A DNA stretch of 43,318 bases. Origin: Microcaldota archaeon. Its GTDB lineage: Archaea; Micrarchaeota; Micrarchaeia; Anstonellales; Bilamarchaeaceae. Under the pieces are notes generated by a model that was given only the letters and a program-made list of their open reading frames with translations, did not search any database and was not told the DNA's origin. The stretch lies in the NCBI GenBank assembly GCA_014730115.1, contig WJIU01000026.1, positions 1 through 43,318 on the forward strand. The letters are read 5' to 3'. Positions within the stretch are counted from its first letter, which is position 1. The number at the start of each line of letters is the position of its first letter. Shown one piece after another: positions 1 to 7,027 of this stretch. The translations under genes were made by a program, and so were the position numbers.

Positions 1-62
1 GTTTATAAATGACCTCAGCAGTTTTATTCTCATGTATGTACAGGCCACAGTCTTAAAGTTCC

Positions 63-149
63 TTATTCCAGCGCAACGCCGACCTTAATGCTTCCTTCAA
101 TCTGATGGAACGGGCAAACGCATTGCGTACTGTCCCGGGGCATTTCTAA
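63..149 (+). pseudogene. TnpB (IS200/IS605 OrfB) C-terminal remnant
   Basis: This 29-codon stretch reads QRNADLNASFNLMERANAL and ends at TAA. The NADLNASFN segment matches the conserved block that follows the zinc ribbon at the C-terminus of TnpB, the RNA-guided nuclease of IS200/IS605 elements. An in-frame TAA at 54-56 closes the frame upstream. The previous 20 bases look like a zinc-ribbon half in another frame, where Cys codons would be expected but are missing. No intact transposase precedes it within the window, so it is a dead 3' fragment. The terminal hairpin lies 15 bases downstream, as in intact elements. The family call rests on one motif plus the hairpin. Confidence 0.6.
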
Positions 150-163
150 ATCCCCAGCGACAA

Positions 164-185
164 GCCCACGACTTTAGCCGTGGGT
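164..185 (+). mobile_element. IS200/IS605-type right-end hairpin
   Basis: The imperfect palindrome CCCACGACTTTAGCCGTGGG pairs 165-170 with 179-184, has one A:C mismatch, and has a TTTA loop. This hairpin, just after a tnpB stop, is typical of the right end of IS605-family elements, where it serves transposase recognition and forms the 3' part of the omega RNA. A C at 178 in place of T would account for the mismatch. It marks the boundary of a decayed insertion. No left end is visible because the window starts too close. Confidence 0.6.
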
Positions 186-257
186 GATTGACAAATGAAA
201 AGCGTTTACTGCCGCTGGCAAAGAGCATTTTAATATGATTGCTGCTGAGAGTGGAGC

Positions 258-1616
258 ATGAAATATTCATTGTTGGTCCTGCTTGCCTGTGCTCTGCTTC
301 TGGCCGGCTGCGCACAGGCTGATGAAGAGGTTTTGGAAAACCAGACCGGGCCGGAAGAGCCTGTTTATGTTTCTCCTGAAGAGGGGCACCCGCCAGCATC
401 CCTGCCGGCGGAGCTTGTGCAGCCCGAAGACCTTGAGTATGTGGGTGCCTTCCGGCTGCCCGGCCCGTCCGGGGGCTCAAACTGGGGATACAGCGGCTAT
501 GCAGCTGCATTTTACCCTGAAGGCGACCCTTACGATCCTGACGACGGCTTCCCCGGCTCTCTTTTTGCAGTGGGCCATGACCACCACCAGATGGTTTCGG
601 AGATAAGCATCCCTGTCCCGGCGGATTCCGGCAATCTGGAGAACTTGAATACTGCTGCCACTCTCCAGCCTTTCGCGGACATTAACCGTGAGCTGTTTGA
701 TTACCTGGAAATCCCGAGGGCCGGCCTTGCCTATCTTCCTCCGCAGGGCGGGCAGTCATCTGAAAAGCTTTACTTTGCCTGGGGCCAGCACTTTGAATTT
801 GCGCATACGCCTACCCACGGATGGGCTGAAACCGACCTTTCCTGTCCAGACCCCCGGGGGCTCTGGCATGTTGGCGGCTACACCAATTATGCAGTCAATG
901 ATTACATGTTTGAAATTCCGCAGGAATGGGCTTCGGCAAATGCCCCCGGCAAGAGGCTTGCAACCGGCAGGTTCAGGGACGGCGTGTGGTCGGGCCTGGG
1001 GCCTGCACTGTTTGCGATAGGGCCATGGAATGCAGGGAACCCCCCTTCCAACGGAACAGAGCTTGACACTGTGCCCCTGCTGCTTTACGGCGAGCAGATA
1101 GAAGGCGTGCCTGAAATCTCAATCAACCGCTCCAGGAAAATGGAGGGGTTCAGCGAATCAGACGAATGGTCAGGAGGGGCCTGGCTGACTTCAGGAAACA
1201 AATCCGCGGTGATGTTTGTGGGAACCAAGGCAGTGGGGGACACGTGGTATGGCTTCTCAAACAGAGTGGTGTACCCGACCAGCGGAGACCCGGAAGAGAC
1301 ATATCCAGACGTGCCGGACTGGCCCCATGATTCAAGGGGCTGGTGGTCGGAAGACATCGATGCGCAAATTATCTTCTACGACCCTGCGGAGCTTGCAATG
1401 GTCGCAGAAGGAGAATTGGAGGCATGGGAGCCCCAGCCCTATGCAGTGCTCAGCATCAATGAATACCTTTACGACCCAGGATTCGACTATGGGAGGGGAA
1501 AAAGGTATTCAGTGGGGGCAGCGGCCTTTGACAGGGAGAATGGCCTTTTGTACATCTTTGAAAGGATGGCCGGGGATGATGAGAAAAGCATAGTGCACGT
1601 CTTCAGGCTCTCATGA
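258..1616 (+). CDS. Predicted secreted lipoprotein, unknown function
   Basis: The 452-aa product begins with a short charged N-terminus, a hydrophobic stretch and a lipobox (LLAGC, Cys at residue 18), so it is predicted to be exported and lipid-anchored. A Glu/Pro-rich linker follows. From about residue 55 there is a globular domain beginning EYVGAFRLPGP, with many Trp, Tyr and Gly residues and a GHDHHQ motif near residue 105. That composition would suit a beta-rich extracellular fold, but I do not recognise the family. The start is the ATG just before the signal peptide. Its 3' end overlaps the convergent nitroreductase gene by 6 nt. Confidence 0.8.
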   Translation: MKYSLLVLLACALLLAGCAQADEEVLENQTGPEEPVYVSPEEGHPPASLPAELVQPEDLEYVGAFRLPGPSGGSNWGYSGYAAAFYPEGDPYDPDDGFPGSLFAVGHDHHQMVSEISIPVPADSGNLENLNTAATLQPFADINRELFDYLEIPRAGLAYLPPQGGQSSEKLYFAWGQHFEFAHTPTHGWAETDLSCPDPRGLWHVGGYTNYAVNDYMFEIPQEWASANAPGKRLATGRFRDGVWSGLGPALFAIGPWNAGNPPSNGTELDTVPLLLYGEQIEGVPEISINRSRKMEGFSESDEWSGGAWLTSGNKSAVMFVGTKAVGDTWYGFSNRVVYPTSGDPEETYPDVPDWPHDSRGWWSEDIDAQIIFYDPAELAMVAEGELEAWEPQPYAVLSINEYLYDPGFDYGRGKRYSVGAAAFDRENGLLYIFERMAGDDEKSIVHVFRLS

Positions 1617-2225
1617 CCTGAATTTCCCTTCCATCACGATTTCTTCCAGGGGCCTCCTGCCCTTGGGGAATTCCTTTTCCTGCATGTCCTCCGGAAGCGC
1701 GTCCTTTGGCGCCCTTCTCCCTATGGCGCACATGGCCATAACCCCGAATTTTTCAGGAATCCCAAGCTCTTCCCTGGCCCTTTCGTAGCCAAACCCGCTC
1801 ATGCCGTGCACAACCAGGCCTCTGGCAGTGCCTTCCAGGGCCAGGTTTTCCCAGGCTGCGCCGCAGTCAAATGCGCAGGTGCGGGACGGCTTGTCATTGT
1901 ACTCAAAGAGCTTTCTGGTGACTATAACCACCAGCACTGCTGCATTCCTGCACCAATTCTGGTTCCATTCCCCGAGCAGGGCGAAAATCCTGTCCCAGTG
2001 TCTGGTATCTCTTTTTGCATAGATAAAACGCCACAGCTGCCCGTTGAATGCAGAGGGCGCCCACCGTGCGGCCTCAAAAAGGGCCATCAGCTCACCGTCG
2101 TCAATCTTTTCTCCGGTCATGGCCCGTGGGGACCATCTGTTAACCAGCAGGGGAGTGATGCCATAATCAGGCTTCCTGTGCTTTTTTACCTCATCGGTCA
2201 GTCCTTCCATGCTTTCCATCATCAT
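1611..2225 (-). CDS. Nitroreductase family protein
   Basis: This is a 204-aa FMN-dependent nitroreductase-like oxidoreductase. The family signature is visible: an N-terminal VNRWSPRAM block (Arg contacts the FMN phosphate), then FEAARWAPSAFNGQLWRF, and the C-terminal half with AWENLALEGTARGLVVHGM. The length fits the family. Substrates cannot be inferred; such enzymes reduce nitroaromatics, quinones or flavins with NAD(P)H. The ORF opens with three Met codons. A TATA-like TTTATAAA centred near 2236 sits about 26 nt upstream of the sixth codon (ATG at 2210), so a leaderless start there is possible. It is divergent from DUF1622. Confidence 0.85.
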   Translation of the reverse strand: MMMESMEGLTDEVKKHRKPDYGITPLLVNRWSPRAMTGEKIDDGELMALFEAARWAPSAFNGQLWRFIYAKRDTRHWDRIFALLGEWNQNWCRNAAVLVVIVTRKLFEYNDKPSRTCAFDCGAAWENLALEGTARGLVVHGMSGFGYERAREELGIPEKFGVMAMCAIGRRAPKDALPEDMQEKEFPKGRRPLEEIVMEGKFRS

Positions 2226-2261
2226 GTGAATTTTTATAAAGTATTAGTGCAAATGCTTTCC

Positions 2262-2597
2262 ATGGTTCCCGAAGCTATCATTCCCTATATAGAAGGAGTT
2301 TCGCAGATTATCTCCTTTCTGGGAATCATCCAGGTGGTATACGCGGTATTCCTGACGGTGTACCGCGTGGTTAGGATTGAGGTCCTGCACGAAAAGAGAT
2401 TTCACCAGTATGAGCATACCAAGAGGGTGCTTATACAGAAGATTATCCTTGCCCTGGACTTTTTCGTGGCCGCAGACCTTATACTGCTGTCAATAGCCAC
2501 CGAGCTTGATGAGATATTTGCCATTGCGCTCATCGTAGCGATAAGGAGCATACTCAGCTGGTCGCTTAGCAGGGAGGTACATCTTCACAAGGAGTGA
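2262..2597 (+). CDS. DUF1622 family membrane protein
   Basis: This is a small, roughly 111-aa integral membrane protein with three hydrophobic segments. It has the DUF1622 pattern: an Arg/His-rich loop after the first helix (VYRVVRIEVLHEK), then LALDFFVAADLI and a final helix with IRSILSWSLSREV. Its function is unknown. The ORF track extends it to 1806, but that part is antisense to the nitroreductase. I chose ATG 2262, which is 26 nt downstream of the TATA box at 2231-2240; ATG 2253 is an alternative. Only 4 nt separate it from the PEBP gene, so the two form an operon. Confidence 0.8.
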   Translation: MVPEAIIPYIEGVSQIISFLGIIQVVYAVFLTVYRVVRIEVLHEKRFHQYEHTKRVLIQKIILALDFFVAADLILLSIATELDEIFAIALIVAIRSILSWSLSREVHLHKE

Positions 2598-2601
2598 TGT
2601 T

Positions 2602-3036
2602 ATGGAACTGACAAGTACTGCCTTCAGGAATGGAGGAAAAATACCAAGGAAATACACGTGTGAAGGGGAGGACATCAACCCGGACCTTACTATAGTTGAC
2701 CCCCCTCCGAGGACCCAGTCATTTGCGCTGATTGTGGACGACCCGGACGCTCCGATGGGCACCTGGGTCCACTGGGTAGTGTGGAACATACCTGCACAGA
2801 TTACTGAAATCAGGGAAAGTGAAACCCTTGGAGAGCGGGGGGTCAATGATTTCAAGAATCTCGGCTACGGCGGCCCGTGCCCGCCTCCCGGAGACCCCCA
2901 CACCTACAGGTTCAAGCTTTACGCCCTTGACATGGAGCTGAAGCTTGAGAAGGGGGCCACCAGGCAGGAGCTGGAAAAGGCAATGGAGGGCCACATTCTG
3001 GACCAGGCCGAGCTGGACGGGGAGTTCCAGCGTTAG
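2602..3036 (+). CDS. PEBP / YbhB-YbcL family protein (Raf kinase inhibitor-like)
   Basis: The 144-aa protein has the phosphatidylethanolamine-binding protein fold. The hallmarks are the CEGEDINPDL opening, SFALIVDDPDAPMGTWVHWVVWNIP (the anion-pocket Asp and His residues), YGGPCPPPGDPHTYRFKLYAL and an Asp/Glu-rich C-terminus. Bacterial and archaeal YbhB/YbcL proteins bind small anionic ligands, and their role in archaea is not settled. A good SD (AAGGAGTGA) overlaps the stop of the upstream DUF1622 gene, indicating cotranslation. A T-rich tract follows its stop. Confidence 0.93.
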   Translation: MELTSTAFRNGGKIPRKYTCEGEDINPDLTIVDPPPRTQSFALIVDDPDAPMGTWVHWVVWNIPAQITEIRESETLGERGVNDFKNLGYGGPCPPPGDPHTYRFKLYALDMELKLEKGATRQELEKAMEGHILDQAELDGEFQR

Positions 3037-3048
3037 CTTAATAAATTG

Positions 3049-3066
3049 CTTTTTTTATTGTTTTTC
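3049..3066 (+). terminator. T-rich terminator after the PEBP gene
   Basis: A run CTTTTTTTATTGTTTTT lies 13 nt after the PEBP stop codon. Oligo-T tracts without a strong stem are the usual intrinsic terminators in archaea, so this probably ends the DUF1622-PEBP transcript. Confidence 0.45.
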
Positions 3067-3125
3067 AGACAGGCTTACGGCCTGTTATGAATTCAGACAA
3101 AAATCGTCTGGACAGGTGAAGATGG

Positions 3126-3278
3126 ATGAATGAAGAACAGGGTGAAGAGCAGCCCGCTGAAAGCCGCCCGATGTGGGATGCTGTATGCTCCAAGTGCGGC
3201 CAGCCGTGCCAGGTGCCCTTCAAACCGGCAGAGGGAAGACCTGTGTACTGCAGGAACTGCTACAAAAGAAGATTCTGA
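3126..3278 (+). CDS. CxxC-x17-CxxC zinc-ribbon mini-protein (50 aa)
   Basis: This gene is too short for the ORF track. The product starts MNEEQGEEQPAE and contains CSKCGQPCQVPFKPAEGRPV followed by YCRNCYKRRF. The spacing CxxC, 17 residues, CxxC, with VPFxPxxGRPVYCxxC between, matches a known short zinc-binding domain common in DPANN archaea and candidate-phyla bacteria. The domain's role is unknown; nucleic-acid or protein binding is likely. A strong SD (AGGTGA, 3114-3119) precedes the ATG at good spacing. It stands alone between the PEBP gene and the convergent dus gene. Confidence 0.8.
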   Translation: MNEEQGEEQPAESRPMWDAVCSKCGQPCQVPFKPAEGRPVYCRNCYKRRF

Positions 3279-3317
3279 TATCAATCTATTTGGGAAATCC
3301 CAAGATAATTATTGATT

Positions 3318-4218
3318 TTATTCGGTTTTTTCCAGAATGTCGAATACCCCCTCCACTGATTTGCTTTTCATTGTTTTTTCCCTGATTGAAGCTGCTTTTT
3401 TTACTCCTGCCATGAAGTGTATCGCCTTCATGCGGACATCCTTCTGCTCAGGCTCCCCGCGGTATCTGCGGTGTATCGAGACGTACTCCTCCAGCAGTGA
3501 TATCCTGTCCCCAAATGAGTCCGCCTTCCGGTTGCAGAATACAGGCGGGTTGGACATGGCAGCCCTTGCAATCATGAAGCCGTCGCAATAGCCCTGCTTT
3601 ACCATGTTTTCCCCCTGCCGGGAGGATGCAATGTCCCCGTTTCCCATTACTGGGATGTCAATGTTTTCCCTAATGATTCTGATGGTTTCCCAATCCGCGC
3701 TGTCCCGGTATCCCTGCCCAGTGGTTCTTGCATGGACAATTGCGAAGTCGGCGCCTGACTCCTGCACAGCCCTGCACAGCCCTGCACAGCTCCAGGGTTT
3801 CTCCCTGCCTGCCTGAAATTCTCAGCTTTACAGAAACCTTCCTGCTGGTGGCGTTTTTCATGCTTCTGACCGACTGCCCCACCAGCTCCGGCTCTGTCAT
3901 CATCGCACTTCCTGCCCCGCATTCTGTGATGCGTTCGGAGGGGCAGCCGCAGTTCAGATTGAACCAGGAGACAAAAGGGAAAGTCTCGTCAAGCAGGGCG
4001 GTGGCCCTGCCCAGCTCTTCCGGGCTGATTCCAAAGAGCTGGATTCCCAGGTTTTTTTCCTGCGGATGGGCATCAATTCTCTTCAGCTTGGAAATGTCCC
4101 TCAGGACCGAAGTGGAACTGACCAAGGGAATGCACGCTGCCTGCGCTCCGTATTCCTGGCAGAGCATGCGGAATGCAAAGTCAGAATACCCATGAATCGG
4201 GGCAAGGAATGCCTTCAT
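3318..4218 (-). pseudogene. tRNA-dihydrouridine synthase, frameshifted by a 10-bp repeat
   Basis: Two ORF-track entries (3670-4218 and 3318-3767) are the N- and C-terminal halves of one Dus flavoenzyme, which reduces uridine in tRNA. The N half has the APIHGYSDFAFR opening and the NLNCGCPSERI motif with the catalytic Cys. The C half has HARTTGQGY, PVMGNGDI and the FMN-binding GFMIARAAM. The frame breaks inside three exact copies of CCTGCACAGC (3761-3790). Removing one copy joins ELCRAVQ to ESGADF in one frame and gives exactly 297 codons including stop, a normal Dus length. It is either a true mutation, a switchable repeat, or an assembly error. It lies 32 nt downstream of micro-cassette 1 on the same strand. 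Confidence 0.88.
3761..3790. repeat. Three perfect tandem copies of a 10-bp unit
   Basis: CCTGCACAGC occurs three times head to tail with no mismatch, inside the dus reading frame. Because 10 is not a multiple of 3, copy number sets the reading frame: two copies give a continuous Dus, three copies truncate it. The next base pairs do not extend the repeat. Confidence 0.97.
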
Positions 4219-4250
4219 GCCAACAATAAAGAAAGAAAATTAGTAAAAAG

Positions 4251-4358
4251 CTACATCGGGAGCCTGTTCAAAAAGGGGGGTTTAAGGATGTAGTATCTGA
4301 GTCTGCGGTAACCGGTTTCTCGGACATGAGGCCCTATTGAAAGTATCTCAACATTCAT
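4251..4358 (-). CDS. Micro-cassette 1, ORF B (35 aa, basic)
   Basis: The small ORF starts ATG AAT GTT GAG and encodes MNVEILSIGPHVRETGYRRL and then YYILKPPF before the stop. Its start overlaps the stop of ORF A in an ATGA, so translation is probably coupled. The same reading frame is conserved at locus 2 (NVE, a later [FY]R.LR block, P.F), with synonymous differences such as CGC/AGG for Arg, CTC/CTG for Leu and AGA/AGG for Arg. That supports real coding. Net charge is positive, in contrast to ORF A. No known family is recognised. It lies 32 nt upstream of dus on the same strand. Confidence 0.55.
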   Translation of the reverse strand: MNVEILSIGPHVRETGYRRLRYYILKPPFLNRLPM

Positions 4359-4459
4359 TGAGTTACCTCTGGTTCCTCGTATGCCCTGACCACCTTTCTG
4401 AGCTCTCCCATAACTCCGGTGACCCGGCTTATCATATTCACGGACTCATCCTCTCTCAT
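4355..4459 (-). CDS. Micro-cassette 1, ORF A (34 aa)
   Basis: The 34-aa peptide begins MREDESVNMISRVTGVMGEL. Its counterpart at 7822-7926 is exactly the same length and aligns without gaps; 14 positions are identical, all within the first 25 residues (MRE, V, I, RV, G, MGEL, V, R). Seven of the identical residues use different synonymous codons, for example GTG/GTC and CTC/CTT, a sign of selection on the protein. The segment from about residue 6 to 27 could form an amphipathic helix. The leader GGGGTGGTTTGG precedes the ATG and may act as ribosome-binding site. No function can be assigned. Confidence 0.65.
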   Translation of the reverse strand: MREDESVNMISRVTGVMGELRKVVRAYEEPEVTQ

Positions 4460-4493
4460 CCAAACCACCCCGTTCTAATTAGGGGGTGTTTCA

Positions 4494-4501
4494 TATTTAT
4501 A
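4494..4501 (-). promoter_or_regulatory. TATA box of micro-cassette 1
   Basis: On the minus strand ATATAAATA lies about 39 nt upstream of the ORF A start, followed by a GGGGTGGTTTGG leader. Locus 2 has the same ATATAAATAT box at nearly identical distance (about 38 nt) and the same leader, although the sequence between them differs. Confidence 0.6.
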
Positions 4502-4667
4502 TTTTATTGTGATTCCACTGTTCCAAAAGAACACCAATATTTAAACTTCACTGTAATAAATAACACAGAAATTGGATTTTATAATATCTACCACACTTTT
4601 TTTGTGACATCAAGCAGCAGAAATGTTTCATTCTGGACAACACAAACGTTTTAATGTTTTAATGTGA

Positions 4668-4677
4668 CTTTTAAACC
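4668..4677 (+). promoter_or_regulatory. TATA-like promoter of the Alba operon
   Basis: CTTTTAAACC lies about 35 nt upstream of the Alba ATG and would place transcription start near 4697, just upstream of or within the SD GAGAGGTG. The 150 bases further upstream are strongly AT-rich and include a direct repeat GTTTTAATGTTTTAAT (about 4645-4660). No other gene is seen between 4460 and 4706. Confidence 0.45.
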
Positions 4678-4706
4678 TGCAAATTTTTCAGCGAGAGGTG
4701 AAACAC

Positions 4707-5114
4707 ATGGAAGAAGCAAAACCTGAAACAGTGGAAGAAATCAAACCTGAAACATCTGGAGCACCAGAGCCTGAAGCAGCTGAAGCACCAAAACCTGAAA
4801 CAGCTGAAGAACCAAAACCCCAGCAAGTGGCAGAGGCACCGAAGAGGGATGACAACACCGTCTTTATCGGCAAGAAGGGCACAATGGGATATGTGCTTGC
4901 AGTTGTCACCCAGTTCAACAACGGTGCCAGGGAGGTTGTTGTGAAGGCCAGGGGAAAGCTCATTTCCAGGGCCGTTGATGTCGTAGAAATCGTAAGGCAC
5001 AGATTCCTGCCCGATGCGAAAATCGACGACATTGCAATCGCAACCGAAGAGCTTACCTCTGAGGACGGCTCCAAGAGCAAGGTATCCTCAATCGAGATAA
5101 AGATTGTAAAGTAA
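4707..5114 (+). CDS. albA: Alba DNA/RNA-binding protein with acidic proline-rich N-terminal tail
   Basis: The C-terminal 90 residues are a canonical Alba domain: [20 protein letters not shown] (the paired Lys is the site acetylated in Sulfolobus Alba), [18 protein letters not shown] and a closing SSIEIKIVK. Alba coats and compacts archaeal DNA and also binds RNA. Residues 1-46 are unusual: an acidic tail of repeated PE/PK units such as [18 protein letters not shown]. Typical Alba proteins begin directly at the first strand. I chose ATG 4707 because the SD GAGAGGTG lies 6 nt upstream; the ORF track begins at an upstream GTG. The DUF92 gene follows with no gap. Confidence 0.93.
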   Translation: MEEAKPETVEEIKPETSGAPEPEAAEAPKPETAEEPKPQQVAEAPKRDDNTVFIGKKGTMGYVLAVVTQFNNGAREVVVKARGKLISRAVDVVEIVRHRFLPDAKIDDIAIATEELTSEDGSKSKVSSIEIKIVK

Positions 5115-5741
5115 GTGGTTGATTTGAGAGGGGTCCTTGACGCAAAGGGCTTGTCGCTCGCACTTTTTTTTGGTGCGGTCCTATTTTTCCTAGGGGGCCC
5201 CGATTTTCTTATTCTTATGCTGATTTTCTTTTTTCTGGCGATTACTGTCACCAAGTACGAGTATGGGCTCAAAAGGGACATGGGGATTTACGAGCATGAG
5301 AGGGGCTGGGAGAATGTCCTTTCCAACGGCCTTCTTCCATCCGTCCTTGCGGCACTTTCCCCTCTTACCGGACCAGTTCCGTTCATTGCTTCCATGGCCG
5401 CAGTCACCGCCGACAAGTTCGGCTCCGAAATAGGGGTGCTGGATTCAGAGGACCCAATTACAATAGGCTTTCAGAAGGTGAAGCCCGGAACCAGCGGGGC
5501 AATAAGCAAAATGGGCACGGTCGGCTCCCTTGCCGGCTCTGCCGCAATCGCACTTTCTGCGATAGTTGTGTTCGGGCTCACTCCCTCCGAGGCCCTGGTT
5601 GTCGCCTTTGCCGGGCTTGCCGGTTCTATAGTTGATACTCTTTTCGGTGTGCTGGAGGAGCAGGGCCTGGGGACAAAGGGAACAACCAACTTTATCTGCT
5701 CCCTGACCGGAGCAATTATAGGATATCTTCTGATTTCTTAA
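5115..5741 (+). CDS. DUF92 family integral membrane protein
   Basis: This 208-aa polytopic protein of the DUF92/TIGR00297 family is related to plant VTE6 phytyl-phosphate kinases and cytidylyltransferase-like membrane proteins. It has the conserved loop RGWENVLSNGLLPSVLA, the ADKFGSEIG motif, and TFGVLEEQG-like sequence near the C-terminus, with about five or six hydrophobic segments. In archaea its substrate is not established; a phosphorylated isoprenoid alcohol is a reasonable guess. The start is a GTG directly after the Alba stop, indicating co-translation; TTG 5124 is another option. Confidence 0.85.
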   Translation: MVDLRGVLDAKGLSLALFFGAVLFFLGGPDFLILMLIFFFLAITVTKYEYGLKRDMGIYEHERGWENVLSNGLLPSVLAALSPLTGPVPFIASMAAVTADKFGSEIGVLDSEDPITIGFQKVKPGTSGAISKMGTVGSLAGSAAIALSAIVVFGLTPSEALVVAFAGLAGSIVDTLFGVLEEQGLGTKGTTNFICSLTGAIIGYLLIS

Positions 5742-5790
5742 TAGACACATTTCTTTTAAACTTTTATCACTATTTGTAATAACAGGTAAT

Positions 5791-6945
5791 ATGAAACTAA
5801 AAAAACCAAGGCTTAGAGAAATTCCAAAGCAGCCGGAGCCGAAAAAGAAAAAATGGCCGGCGGGCAAACTGTTGCTGTCCTTAGGGTTAGCTGCTACTGT
5901 AGGAATCTTGTCTCAAATTGGAAAATGTGACACAGGCCGAATACATACCGGAGAACAACCAAAAAAGGCTGAAAGCTCAACTCTGGTTGTTAAAAAACCA
6001 GAAGTCAAAATTCCACCAGCAAAAATTCAATTGGAGATGAAAGAACTAAATGCTGGCCTGCCCAATTTTAAAGAAGTTGATGTTCTAGTCGAGTCTTCAT
6101 TGAGAAAGACTGGTTCTCCTGCCTGTCCCTTCTCTTTAGGACCAAAAGAAACAGTGCCGGTAGTTCTTAAGGAGATAAAAAAGAAGTTAAATGACCATGG
6201 GTTTGATATAGCCTCTGCTAATAAAAACCCAGAAGAAATTTTTTACAGTCTGTTTTCATTCTATATGAAAAACAACGCCTGGATGATGATAAGGACTGCA
6301 AAAGTACGTAAGAGAGGGGCGCTCATCAGAACAGTTGGTTGTCTATTCAGGTTTCCCATAACCCGGAAGGCATCCCTCTCTTTTTCGTATTTTGATGGAA
6401 AGTTGTCTGCCACGAATGTACCTGTATTTTTCTTGGCAGGACAGGGCATACCAGAGCAAGGAGCATTTATGAGAGGCGTTGCCGTGAGACGCGGACTAAT
6501 GGTATTCCCGGAACTTCCAGAGCTGGGCGCTAAAATTGATCGGGAAAAACTCGCCTTTGACCTTACCATACACGAAGGTATCCATTATCATACTATGACT
6601 GGGGATAATGATTGGGGGTATGGTGAGTACGATTATGACAGGGGTGCTGATGCACCAGAACCAAAGTCGAAAACTCTGGCACGCCAAAGGGACGAGCTTA
6701 GGGCCTTTCTTATACAAACCATGTATGGTAATTATCCAGAGATGGCTTTTATGGCGATGTTGAATTCGGATTTCGAACAGTATGCCATCATTCGGAAATC
6801 CCTTCATGATTCTCTTGAGCATATCTTTAGCAGGAATCCCAGAAAATTAAGACTTTATAGGCTTGGACGTTTATCTAATAAACAAATAACTCCAGAGGAA
6901 ATGCGTGCAATTGCTTATGACGCTTATCTGAGGAACAAACTATGA
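5791..6945 (+). CDS. Membrane-anchored or secreted putative zinc metallopeptidase
   Basis: The 384-aa product has a Lys/Pro-rich N-terminus, one hydrophobic segment at about residues 27-44 and an extracellular body. At residue 261 it carries HEGIHYH, an HExxH zinc-binding and catalytic motif. A Glu in RDELRAFL, about 35-40 residues later, is a possible third ligand, as in gluzincins. No named peptidase family is recognised. The gene is noticeably richer in A/T than its neighbours (many AAA, ATT and CTT codons), which suggests recent acquisition or relaxed codon selection. The TATA-like CTTTTAAAC upstream and an isolated position suggest a single-gene unit. Confidence 0.65.
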   Translation: MKLKKPRLREIPKQPEPKKKKWPAGKLLLSLGLAATVGILSQIGKCDTGRIHTGEQPKKAESSTLVVKKPEVKIPPAKIQLEMKELNAGLPNFKEVDVLVESSLRKTGSPACPFSLGPKETVPVVLKEIKKKLNDHGFDIASANKNPEEIFYSLFSFYMKNNAWMMIRTAKVRKRGALIRTVGCLFRFPITRKASLSFSYFDGKLSATNVPVFFLAGQGIPEQGAFMRGVAVRRGLMVFPELPELGAKIDREKLAFDLTIHEGIHYHTMTGDNDWGYGEYDYDRGADAPEPKSKTLARQRDELRAFLIQTMYGNYPEMAFMAMLNSDFEQYAIIRKSLHDSLEHIFSRNPRKLRLYRLGRLSNKQITPEEMRAIAYDAYLRNKL

Positions 6946-7027
6946 TATCTTTATCCGCTTACAATTCTCAGGCTTTTGAGTCCTAACATCTTTAAAAGTC
7001 TGCTGGGGAATTATTTGGTGATTCTTT

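Noticed and set aside
97-510. 137-aa minus-strand ORF over the IS relic and lipoprotein start
   Set aside because: Crosses the TnpB hairpin and the lipoprotein signal peptide; no recognisable domain.
3059-3113. Short inverted repeats (ACAGGC...GCCTGT and CAGAC...GTCTG) before the zinc-ribbon gene
   Set aside because: Stems of five or six pairs are too weak to call an operator or riboswitch without comparative data.
4337-4654. 105-aa plus-strand ORF
   Set aside because: Antisense to micro-cassette ORF A and its promoter; runs through AT-rich promoter DNA of the Alba gene.
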